Positions 26,009 to 34,543 of a DNA stretch of 45,148 bases are shown here, piece after piece. Positions within the stretch are counted from its first letter, which is position 1. Every line of letters starts with the position of its first letter. Origin of the DNA: Bacillus sp. J37 (GTDB lineage Bacteria; Bacillota; Bacilli; Bacillales; Bacillaceae); NCBI RefSeq assembly GCF_000518865.1, contig NZ_JAEK01000042.1:1-45148 (forward strand), given 5' to 3'. Made by a program: the position numbers and the translations under genes. The notes under the pieces were generated by a model. It ran no database searches. It was given only the letters and a program-made list of their open reading frames with translations, and was not told the origin of the DNA.

Positions 26009-26635
26009 TCAAAATAACGCTTTTATTCCTTGATAACCAAAATACAAACCGAACAAAATTAACGAAATTCCTGAAATAACTGAAATAGCTGCCAGTAATG
26101 TATGTGTTAAATACTTTCTCAAAAAACTTGAGAGAATCGCCATCATAAAATCCCATAATAATACACCACAGAGAATAGCAGCAGAATAAAAAATAAAATG
26201 TGCAGCGCCTTCAGTTACCACGGTATTTGCTAAGATAGATCCATATATCCCAATCCAAAATAAGATACTCAACGGATTAAGTAAGGACATAAAAAAACCG
26301 GAAAAATATGATTTAGTGTAGCTTACACTTCCTCTTCCATTGATCATCGTATGTTTTTTAGCAGATAGTAGACTTTCAATTCCTGTATACACCAAAACAA
26401 AAAATCCAAATAACCATAGAAAAGTTTGCACAATAGAGATTTGAAGAATATTAACAAATCCCAGGTATACTAAAAACATGTACACAAAATCAGCTGTTGT
26501 AGCTCCAAGTCCAAACAGCCAGGCATGGAAAAATCCGCCTTTTATTCCCCGATCAATTTGGCCTGCATTGACAGGGCCGATTGGTGCTGCCAAAGATACA
26601 CCTAGAAAAACATAGCTAAATAAACTACTCAACAT
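26009..26635 (-). CDS. LysE family exporter
   Basis: This is a 208-residue membrane protein with about six transmembrane helices. The family signature is near the N-terminus (SLAAPIGPVNAGQIDRGI), and the later SGFFMSLLNPLSILFWIG is typical of LysE/RhtB transporters that export amino acids. The substrate cannot be told from the sequence. It has its own AGGTTT-like weak ribosome-binding region and no operon partners. Confidence 0.88.
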   Translation of the reverse strand: MLSSLFSYVFLGVSLAAPIGPVNAGQIDRGIKGGFFHAWLFGLGATTADFVYMFLVYLGFVNILQISIVQTFLWLFGFFVLVYTGIESLLSAKKHTMINGRGSVSYTKSYFSGFFMSLLNPLSILFWIGIYGSILANTVVTEGAAHFIFYSAAILCGVLLWDFMMAILSSFLRKYLTHTLLAAISVISGISLILFGLYFGYQGIKALF

Positions 26636-26768
26636 CCAAACCTCCAGTATCTGATGTAACCATTTAATTATGTATGCTTGTACATCATATTCAGGAAAAT
26701 CCCAGTTTATGTAGGCTAAGTTTTTTTAGTGTCACTTTCAATATTTACTATAATATTTTTTCAGAACA

Positions 26769-26903
26769 AAAGCGCAAGCGCCTTGATCAGCCTCGGGCAA
26801 ATAAGACGCAAAGGAATAGAAGACGTTCTTTGTCTTCAATTCCTTTGGGGCTAGGCGCTGGAGCTGGATGTCGCGGACTTATCCACAGTTCAAGAATTTT
26901 ATA
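26769..26903. repeat. Mosaic intergenic repeat, copy 5
   Basis: This is the most complete short form. It contains AAAAGCGCAAGCGCCTTG, hairpin arms CAAAGGAAT (26809-26817) and ATTCCTTTG (26839-26847), then GGGGCTAGGCGCT, which can pair with AGCGCCT...CAGCC at the start. The tail has ACTTATCCACAGTT with a perfect DnaA box (26879-26887). It lies between the yfiT-like and lysE-like genes. Confidence 0.82.
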
Positions 26904-26915
26904 ATTTCCTGACGA

Positions 26916-26943
26916 TAAAAAAACATTCCCTAAAAAGAGAATG
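26916..26943 (-). terminator. Terminator of the YfiT-like gene
   Basis: CATTCTC and GGGAATG pair (one G-U) on the minus-strand RNA, followed by seven T. It lies 10 bp after the stop codon. Confidence 0.8.
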
Positions 26944-26953
26944 CTACGGCTAT

Positions 26954-27472
26954 TTAATGCACCGAAACTAATTTAATATGTTCAATATGATGTTTACTAT
27001 GCCATGCATATAATGCAATATTTGTTGACAGCTTAACATCTTGCTTTGTTTCAGGGTGATAAAAAGCCTTTTCAAAGTCTGATAATGACATAGACTTTAA
27101 CAGATGACACCAGCGTTTATGGAGGGATTCCAGCAACTGAAGGGATACCTCTATTGAAGTCTGGTAATCTGGTAAATTAGCCCAAGCATTTTCATCATAT
27201 GCTTTTATAGTCGGGCAATTTTCTGTTAGGGCCAACTTAAAACGTATATAGCTGTTCATATGACTATCAGCAAGATGATGGACAATTTGTCTTACGGTCC
27301 AGCCTCCAGGCCGATAAGAAGTATCTACTAACGATTCCGGCAGTGAATCAAGGACTTTCCTTAGTTGTTCAGGAGCCTCTTCTATTGTATCAATCCACCC
27401 TTTTAAATCCTTTTCAGTAACATTTTCAGGAGGTACAAATTCGCCGATTGGGTACTGCAGATTTTTTTTCAT
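26954..27472 (-). CDS. YfiT family DinB-like metalloprotein (putative bacillithiol transferase)
   Basis: This 172-residue four-helix-bundle protein of the DinB/YfiT superfamily has the metal-binding histidines in VRQIVHHLADSH and in AWHSKHHIEHI, the three-His nickel/zinc site of B. subtilis YfiT. The start MKKNLQYPIGEF matches the family. Related proteins conjugate bacillithiol to electrophiles; whether this one does is inferred. It is divergent from a drug/metabolite transporter gene. Confidence 0.88.
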   Translation of the reverse strand: MKKNLQYPIGEFVPPENVTEKDLKGWIDTIEEAPEQLRKVLDSLPESLVDTSYRPGGWTVRQIVHHLADSHMNSYIRFKLALTENCPTIKAYDENAWANLPDYQTSIEVSLQLLESLHKRWCHLLKSMSLSDFEKAFYHPETKQDVKLSTNIALYAWHSKHHIEHIKLVSVH

Positions 27473-27634
27473 TATCCTTTTTCACTCTCCAATACAAGAT
27501 TATCGTTTGTTTCATTATATTTCTAAAGGAACTTTCGAACAATACAGAAAAATCACACTTTATATTATTATTATGTTATAGTATGATCAATCTCTTTCCA
27601 TTAAATTGTAAATTATATTGTTGGGGGTGTTACT

Positions 27635-28618
27635 TTGAGAGCTATCCTACTGGGAGTTTGTTCTTCCTTCTTTTTTGCCTTTACATTTGTCTTAAATCGC
27701 TCTATGGAGTTATCTGGAGGAAGTTGGTTATGGAGTTCATCCTTGAGGTATTTTTTCATGCTCCCTTTTCTTATTCTTTTTGTCATAGTGACAAAAAAAT
27801 GGTCACCACTTATGAAGGAAATGAAAAAACATCCAGCTCAATGGCTATTATGGGGGACAGTGGGATTTGGTTTATTTTATGCTCCGATCTGTTTTGCAGG
27901 TGCATTCGGCCCCGGTTGGTTAATTGCGGCAACTTGGCAAATGACAATCCTTTCAGGCTCACTTCTTGCTCCGCTCTTTTTCAAGGAAATTCAAACAGCG
28001 AATGGCCCTTTAAAAGTTCGGGGACAAATCCCTCTCAAAGGTCTGAGCATGTCAATGATCATTCTTGTAGGTGTTGCCGTTATGCAATATGAACATGCCA
28101 GTCATTTATCACTAAAACCTGTATTGCTAACGATCATCCCAGTTCTCATCGCTTCATTTGCCTATCCGCTTGGAAACCGCAAAATGATGGCACTTTGTGA
28201 TGGTAGATTAGATGTATTTCAGCGTGTCTTAGGAATGACATTAGGCAGCTTGCCTTTATGGATTATTTTTGCCATCTTTGCTTTATCCACAACAGGTCTG
28301 CCGACAAAAACACAAACGATCCAATCCTTTTGGGTAGCCATATGTTCAGGCTTAATCGCAACTTTACTATTCTTTCAAGCTACTAATATGGTACAACATA
28401 ATATGGCACAGCTTGCAGCAGTCGAGGCAACTCAGTCGATTCAAGTACTTTTTGTTTTATTAGGTGAAATCCTATTTTTAGGAGCAGCTTTGCCAACCTC
28501 TCTTTCCCTCTTCGGGATGGCATTAGTTATGGTCGGTATGGTATTACATAGTTATATTTCCAGAAGTGACAAAGTAACACAAACAGTAAAACCTGATGCT
28601 ACCAAACAATTTTCATAA
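27635..28618 (+). CDS. DMT family transporter (multidrug resistance efflux type)
   Basis: This 327-residue protein has about ten hydrophobic helices in two repeated halves, as in EamA/DMT transporters, and begins LLGVCSSFFFAFTFVLNRSM. The sequence resembles the EmrE-like multidrug subfamily. The start codon is TTG with GGGGGTG upstream. An overlapping frame (27448-28092) is an artefact. The transport substrate is unknown. Confidence 0.85.
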   Translation: MRAILLGVCSSFFFAFTFVLNRSMELSGGSWLWSSSLRYFFMLPFLILFVIVTKKWSPLMKEMKKHPAQWLLWGTVGFGLFYAPICFAGAFGPGWLIAATWQMTILSGSLLAPLFFKEIQTANGPLKVRGQIPLKGLSMSMIILVGVAVMQYEHASHLSLKPVLLTIIPVLIASFAYPLGNRKMMALCDGRLDVFQRVLGMTLGSLPLWIIFAIFALSTTGLPTKTQTIQSFWVAICSGLIATLLFFQATNMVQHNMAQLAAVEATQSIQVLFVLLGEILFLGAALPTSLSLFGMALVMVGMVLHSYISRSDKVTQTVKPDATKQFS

Positions 28619-28638
28619 TCACATCGGTTAAGGCCCTC

Positions 28639-28671
28639 AAAGGATAAGCAGCAATTGTACTCTTATCCTTT
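28639..28671. terminator. Bidirectional terminator between the transporter and acetyltransferase genes
   Basis: AAAGGATAAG (28639-28648) and CTTATCCTTT (28662-28671) form a perfect 10-bp stem, with T-rich sequence on the plus side. Confidence 0.75.
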
Positions 28672-28701
28672 TCTCTTATTTTCACACACCAGGCTCAGCA
28701 T

Positions 28702-29187
28702 TTATTTTTCCAGCATCATCCTGACAGTTTTTAATGTATGCCCGTCAAACACATCATCATATTCTGTTTCTATCATAAATCCTTTTGATTTATAAAAGTT
28801 TACAGCACTCTGATTATCTTTCTCCACGTTTACGTACATTTTCTTTAAACACTGCAACTCCTCTAGACCTGTCTTTAAAAGTTCTGTGCCAATTCCATTA
28901 CCCTGGTATTCCTTATATAAATAAATGGCTCCAAGCTCAACCTTTTTTTCATCCTTAAGAGGGGTGAAATTTGCAAAACCAATGATATTACCTTCTTGTT
29001 CAGCAACAAGAAATAGTGTTTCCGTTAATCTCTGCATTAACATCTCATATGAATATGCGGTATTAACAAAACTCTCCTGTATATGGTCAGGTATAATTCC
29101 CTTATATGTACTTTGCCAGCTTGACTTAGCAACAAGTTGTACTTGCTCTATATCCCCTTCATTCATTCTACGAATTTGTAATGTCAT
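28702..29187 (-). CDS. GNAT family N-acetyltransferase
   Basis: This 161-residue protein has the acetyl-CoA binding motif A, EYQGNGIGTELL (about residues 93-104), preceded by the beta-4 strand LGAIYLYK and followed by MYVNVEKDNQSAVNFYKSKGF, typical of GNAT enzymes. The acceptor substrate is not predictable. It converges on the DMT transporter gene and shares its terminator. Confidence 0.9.
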   Translation of the reverse strand: MTLQIRRMNEGDIEQVQLVAKSSWQSTYKGIIPDHIQESFVNTAYSYEMLMQRLTETLFLVAEQEGNIIGFANFTPLKDEKKVELGAIYLYKEYQGNGIGTELLKTGLEELQCLKKMYVNVEKDNQSAVNFYKSKGFMIETEYDDVFDGHTLKTVRMMLEK

Positions 29188-29347
29188 AAAATCCCTCTTT
29201 AATAAAAAGTTTAGTAGATAATTACAGATTATAACATTTATTTTTCATAAAACGAATTATAATGCAAACGATTCCAATAGAGATTGACCTAATAGGATGG
29301 AAACCTCAATAATAACCCCCCTAAAATTCTGAAAGTGTTTACAAAAA

Positions 29348-29492
29348 TGTTGATAATTAAGTTAGTATGTGGATAACTTGTTGGTAAGTACCTATGTTAT
29401 CCACATACTATTGTTAAACGGAACTACTGCCAATCACTTGAAATGGATGATTTTTTTTAAGGTTTGTAATAGATTCATGAATGTTATCCACA
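29348..29492. promoter_or_regulatory. Cluster of DnaA boxes with a perfect 15-bp hairpin
   Basis: Perfect DnaA 9-mers occur at 29368-29376 (TGTGGATAA), 29397-29405 and 29484-29492 (TTATCCACA), and a one-mismatch TGTTGATAA at 29348-29356. The two central boxes are part of arms 29363-29377 and 29396-29410, which are exact reverse complements. No T-run follows on the minus strand, so a simple terminator reading is weak. The last box is inside the esterase reading frame. Confidence 0.55.
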
Positions 29493-30196
29493 ATAAATGG
29501 TGCATCATAATCCATTGAAGCAACGTGGTATGAATTTTTCAATTCAATTAGTAACTTTTCAGAAGAAGAGATGTTGTTATATATATAATCAGAATTTGTT
29601 GGTGAAACAACATGATCAACTTTCGACTTAAATATGATAGTTGGAATGGATATATGTTTCAATTTATTTTTTGTATGATCCATTAAATACAGCAATTGAT
29701 GAATAGCTTTTAACGGGACTTGATTATACGTAATTTCATATACAGCTTGTTTTTTTATATCAGGATTACCCTCTTCAATCATGCTCAATGTATTTTCATA
29801 TCGATACTCATTGTATGCAACATCTGTAACAGCGGCATTAATGAGGAAGATGCCATCTACATCCTGTCTGAAAGCTACTTGAAGTGTTAAAGCTCCTCCC
29901 ATTGATTGCCCTACTATATACACCCTTTCACAAGTTTGCTTCAATGTTTCATAAGCGTTCTGAAGATTTTCAATCCATTCCTCATACGTACTCGATTCCA
30001 TATCTTTCACATGAGTACCATGTCCCTTTAATCTAGGAATAGAGACTGTATAGCCATATTCAGCAAGGTTTTCTCCTATATATTCCATACTCTGCGGTGT
30101 ACCATTGAAACCGTGGCATAAAACAATTCCTGTTTCATTTCCTTTGAAAAATAAACTTTCTGCTCCTGAAAGAACGGGATGCAATTCGTTATTCAT
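29414..30196 (-). CDS. Alpha/beta hydrolase, esterase/monoacylglycerol lipase type
   Basis: This 260-residue hydrolase has CHGFNGTPQSM (oxyanion region), GQSMGG with nucleophile Ser98, an acid in SKVDHVVSP and a base in NSYHVASMD. It is a homologue of the esterase at 19653-20360, sharing HGFxGxP, YxEW and GxSMGG, so the two are paralogues. The predicted substrate class is carboxylic esters. It is transcribed alone; a DnaA-box hairpin follows its stop. Confidence 0.87.
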   Translation of the reverse strand: MNNELHPVLSGAESLFFKGNETGIVLCHGFNGTPQSMEYIGENLAEYGYTVSIPRLKGHGTHVKDMESSTYEEWIENLQNAYETLKQTCERVYIVGQSMGGALTLQVAFRQDVDGIFLINAAVTDVAYNEYRYENTLSMIEEGNPDIKKQAVYEITYNQVPLKAIHQLLYLMDHTKNKLKHISIPTIIFKSKVDHVVSPTNSDYIYNNISSSEKLLIELKNSYHVASMDYDAPFIVDNIHESITNLKKNHPFQVIGSSSV

Positions 30197-30370
30197 AATA
30201 GACCGCCTCCTTATTTCTTCTTATATTCGCCTATATATTTACAAGATCGTCAGGTTTACTACTGTTACTAATATATTTTAATTTAAATTATTCTTATAAG
30301 TTTACTTGGTTTTATGTTTTTATTTTATCCTATTCCTTCGTTTTACACAACCAGAGATTGATATTAAAAA
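30197..30370. other. Spacer between the ribD terminator and the second esterase
   Basis: This is AT-rich sequence with no convincing gene or RNA. It must contain the promoter of the esterase gene, but I cannot single out convincing -35/-10 boxes. Confidence 0.4.
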
Positions 30371-30400
30371 GGATGATGTCAAAATTGTTTGACATCATCC
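30371..30400 (-). terminator. Terminator of the ribA-ribD operon
   Basis: GGATGATGTCAAA and TTTGACATCATCC form a perfect 13-bp stem with a 4-nt loop, followed on the minus strand by TTTTT. It is 124 bp after the ribD stop. Confidence 0.82.
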
Positions 30401-30523
30401 CTTTTATTTAGGCTGTTTTGCATACTTTGTTTTTAAAATGTATTTTTCTGGGTTAAATTACTTCGTCCATTAAGCTATAAAGTGAAAATAATATTCCTAA
30501 GCCAATCTTTGCAAAAACAGCGT

Positions 30524-31615
30524 TTATTTATAACTCGGATAACCTGTAAACTTAAAATCATTTCCTATTTTCATTATATCTAGATGATTTATAGTAATAG
30601 CATCTGCCATCTTTTCAATTCCGAGACCACCAATGAAACCGGGGGCACTTTTTCCTCCTATCATCTTAGGAGCTATATATAATACGATCTTATCAACTAA
30701 TTGTTTATCTAGAAAAGATGCATTCACTTCTCCTCCACCTTCAATCAGGATAGAAGAGACACCATTCTCACCAAGTATTCTGACTGTATCATGTAAATCA
30801 ACCTGCTTAACACCAGAAGTAATAAATACATTTACTCCTAAAGCTTCCAATTGGTCCTTAGCAGAGTGTGAAAAGTTTTGGGATGTGAAGATCCATGTTT
30901 CAGCCTGTTGATCTGCCACTACTTTAGAGTGAAGCGGTGTAGTTAAGCGACTGTCAAGAATGATGCGTACAGGATTTCTCCCATGTTCAATTCTCGTTGT
31001 TAATTCAGGGTCATCCTTCATGACAGTCTGAACTCCTACTAATATTCCGGCATGCTCATGTCTTAATTGATGAACATCTCTTCTTGCTTCTTCTGATGTG
31101 ATCCATTTACTATCAGATGTAAAAGAAGATATTTTGCCATCTAGAGTTGTAGCAGATTTCATCGTAATAAACGGGATCTTTGTTGTAATAAATTTATTAA
31201 ATACTTCGTTCATCATAATGGATTCTTCTTCACAAACACCAACAGTCACATCTATATTGGCATCTTTTAAGATCTTTATCCCATTCCCTGCAACAAGTGG
31301 ATTTGGATCAAGAGTTGCAACAACTACTTTTTTGATACCGGCTTCTACAATTGCAACTGCACATGGACCTGTTCGACCGTGATGTGAACAAGGTTCGAGG
31401 GTAACATACATTGTGCCTCCCTTTGCCAGATCACCCGCCATATTGAGAGCATGAATTTCTGCATGCGGACCACCTGCTTTTAAATGTGCTCCTACGCCTA
31501 CGATACGATTTTGATTGACAATTACAGCACCTACCAATGGGTTTGGTACAGTCTGTCCTTTCATCGCCGCAGCATTATTTATGGCTAATTTCATATAAAT
31601 CTCATGTTCACTCAA
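30524..31615 (-). CDS. ribD: Bifunctional pyrimidine deaminase/reductase RibD
   Basis: This 363-residue riboflavin enzyme has an N-terminal zinc deaminase domain (HAEIHAL with His51 and Glu53, PCSHHGRTGPC with Cys76 and Cys85) and a C-terminal NADPH-dependent reductase domain (GVQTVMKDDPELTTR, LIEGGGEVNASFL). Together they convert the GTP cyclohydrolase II product to 5-amino-6-(ribosylamino)uracil phosphate at the second and third steps of the pathway. Its ATG overlaps the ribA stop by 8 bp. The rest of the riboflavin operon (ribE, ribH, ribB) is absent here, and there is no FMN riboswitch. Confidence 0.95.
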   Translation of the reverse strand: MSEHEIYMKLAINNAAAMKGQTVPNPLVGAVIVNQNRIVGVGAHLKAGGPHAEIHALNMAGDLAKGGTMYVTLEPCSHHGRTGPCAVAIVEAGIKKVVVATLDPNPLVAGNGIKILKDANIDVTVGVCEEESIMMNEVFNKFITTKIPFITMKSATTLDGKISSFTSDSKWITSEEARRDVHQLRHEHAGILVGVQTVMKDDPELTTRIEHGRNPVRIILDSRLTTPLHSKVVADQQAETWIFTSQNFSHSAKDQLEALGVNVFITSGVKQVDLHDTVRILGENGVSSILIEGGGEVNASFLDKQLVDKIVLYIAPKMIGGKSAPGFIGGLGIEKMADAITINHLDIMKIGNDFKFTGYPSYK

Positions 31616-32357
31616 TCGTAAAGCCTCCTCTAAAATGGCCAGCCTTCTCCATTTTTGTTTCTAAATATCGCTGATTATAGTGTGATACATCTCCCCATAA
31701 TGGTATTCGTCCATCTACATTTGCACCGGACTTTTGAAGTGCCTCAAGCTTAAGGGGGTTATTTGTAATTAATGTAACAGGTAATTGTCTAAGAGATGCT
31801 AACACTCGTATAGCCTCTTCATAGCTTCTCATATCATCGGCAAACCCCAATTGTACATTTGCCTCAACAGTGTCTAATCCTTCCTCCTGAAGAAGATACG
31901 CAAATGCCTTGCTAAATAAACCTATTCCCCTACCCTCATGATTTGCAAGGTAGAATAATGCTCCAGTACCATGTTCTTTTATCATTCTTAACGATTGTTT
32001 TAATTGATAACCACAATCACATCTTTTACTTCCAAATATATCACCTGTATGGCATATGCTGTGCATCCGGATAAGTGCAGATTCTTCTGTTTCAAAATCA
32101 CCGTATACCAATACACTTGATTGCTGCTGACCAGCTAATTCAAGAGTAGGTAATCTATCTATTAACGCTTCCAACGAAAAATCTTGTTCCCCTTCTACAT
32201 TCAGCCAGCAATACCATTTAAAAAATAATGTTTCATCCTCTAATTGAATTGGCAGATTAATTGGGCCAACTATATATGTCATCCCCTCTTCATAGGGTAC
32301 TGCCTTTATATTATCCTCTAAGGTTTTTAGAGGAATCTCCTTTATTGTTTCAATCAT
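31608..32357 (-). CDS. ribA: GTP cyclohydrolase II (stand-alone)
   Basis: This 249-residue protein has the GTP cyclohydrolase II core: RMHSICHTGDIFGSKRCDCG supplies three zinc cysteines (102, 113, 115), followed by LANHEGRGIG and TVEAN. The N-terminal part is not a DHBP synthase domain, unlike the fused RibBA of B. subtilis. The start at 32357 is chosen because AAGGGGAG is 8 bp upstream; an earlier ATG is weaker. It is coupled to ribD. The promoter overlaps a palindrome, so the pair is probably under repressor control. Confidence 0.9.
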   Translation of the reverse strand: MIETIKEIPLKTLEDNIKAVPYEEGMTYIVGPINLPIQLEDETLFFKWYCWLNVEGEQDFSLEALIDRLPTLELAGQQQSSVLVYGDFETEESALIRMHSICHTGDIFGSKRCDCGYQLKQSLRMIKEHGTGALFYLANHEGRGIGLFSKAFAYLLQEEGLDTVEANVQLGFADDMRSYEEAIRVLASLRQLPVTLITNNPLKLEALQKSGANVDGRIPLWGDVSHYNQRYLETKMEKAGHFRGGFTIE

Positions 32358-32381
32358 CCATTTTTCTCCCCTTAACATATA

Positions 32382-32402
32382 ACTTACTTATTGTAAGTAA
32401 GT
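32382..32402. promoter_or_regulatory. Palindromic operator on the ribA promoter
   Basis: ACTTACTTA (32382-32390), three bases, then TAAGTAAGT (32394-32402): perfect 9-bp arms. The element overlaps the -10 box and the expected start point of the ribA-ribD promoter. A dimeric repressor, perhaps of the MarR or HxlR/DUF24 type, is inferred but not identified. Confidence 0.7.
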
Positions 32403-32429
32403 ATACGTTTTAGAGATAAATAACGTCAA
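32400..32429 (-). promoter_or_regulatory. Sigma-A promoter of ribA-ribD
   Basis: On the minus strand TTGACG (32424-32429) and TATACT (32400-32405) are separated by 18 bp. It is 43 bp before the ribA start. Confidence 0.75.
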
Positions 32430-32521
32430 CTTTTCTGAATTTCCCTTCCATATTTAAGTTATAGACAAAATACTTTTTTTTCATCAAGAAAAGGGTAAAA
32501 TAAATAGTAGAGGTGATCATG

Positions 32522-32842
32522 ATGGAACATATAAAAACAGACAAACAATTTCAAGATCTGATTACAAGTGAGGAGCCTGTAGTAGTAAAATTCGTTACAG
32601 ACTGGTGTCCTGATTGCAAACGTATGGATATGTTTTTGCCAACTGTTTTTGAAGAGGTTGGTAATGTGACGATGTATGAAATTGACAAAGACGAACTACC
32701 AGAAATTGCAGAGAAACATAGTGTTATGGGAATTCCAAGCTTATTGGTGTTTAAAAATGGTGAAAAACTAGCCCATTTACATAGTGCTAACGCTAAAACT
32801 CCTGATCAAGTGATTGAGTTTTTATCAGAATCCGTTAGATAA
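32522..32842 (+). CDS. Thioredoxin-like protein (YdbP family)
   Basis: This 106-residue thioredoxin-fold protein has an active site WCPDC (Cys29 and Cys32) and the cis-proline loop MGIPSLLVFKNG. It matches B. subtilis YdbP in length and sequence. It probably acts as a cytoplasmic disulfide reductase or on a particular partner; the partner is unknown. Three in-frame starts lie close together; the ATG at 32522 is best spaced from AGAGGTG. Confidence 0.9.
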   Translation: MEHIKTDKQFQDLITSEEPVVVKFVTDWCPDCKRMDMFLPTVFEEVGNVTMYEIDKDELPEIAEKHSVMGIPSLLVFKNGEKLAHLHSANAKTPDQVIEFLSESVR

Positions 32843-32860
32843 GATAGAAAAACATGGGAA

Positions 32861-32905
32861 TTTCCGAAGGTAGACCCACTAGGTGTTTACCCTCGGAAGT
32901 TTTAT
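32861..32905. terminator. Bidirectional terminator between the YdbP-like gene and glpK
   Basis: TTCCGA and TCGGAA are the outer arms of an imperfect long hairpin (AGGTAGACCCAC with GTGTTTACCC) between two convergent genes. T-rich sequence follows on the plus strand. Confidence 0.65.
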
Positions 32906-32916
32906 TAAACTCGGAT

Positions 32917-34452
<1,536 letters not shown>

Positions 34453-34464
34453 TCATCACTATGG

Positions 34465-34480
34465 GTATGTATATACATAC
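34465..34480. promoter_or_regulatory. 16-bp perfect palindrome upstream of glpK
   Basis: GTATGTATATACATAC is completely self-complementary and lies 28 bp before the glpK start. It is a candidate operator. Which regulator would bind it is unknown. Confidence 0.5.
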
Positions 34481-34513
34481 TTCTTTGTTGTTAGGGAAAA
34501 CCCTTTCCGCTAG

Positions 34514-34543
34514 TAAAAAAATAGAGACCAAATTTTTGGTCTC
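34514..34543 (-). terminator. Terminator of the JetA-like gene
   Basis: GAGACCAAA and TTTGGTCTC are perfect 9-bp arms with a 2-nt spacer. On the minus strand the run TTTTTTT follows. The hairpin touches the stop codon. Confidence 0.8.

Noticed and set aside
26674-26904. 76-codon plus-strand frame
   Set aside because: It runs through repeat copy 5 and low-complexity sequence.
27448-28092. 214-codon plus-strand frame overlapping the DMT transporter gene
   Set aside because: It is a shadow in another frame; the transporter frame has the membrane-protein pattern and a proper ribosome-binding site.
29363-29410. Ordinary terminator of the second esterase gene
   Set aside because: Although the stem is perfect, no T-run follows on the minus strand and the arms contain DnaA boxes; the terminator reading was not preferred but cannot be excluded.
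30633-30911. Plus-strand frame opposite ribD
   Set aside because: It is a shadow of the ribD coding region without initiation signals.
32340-32520. FMN riboswitch before ribA
   Set aside because: None of the conserved FMN-element sequences is present and the leader is too short.
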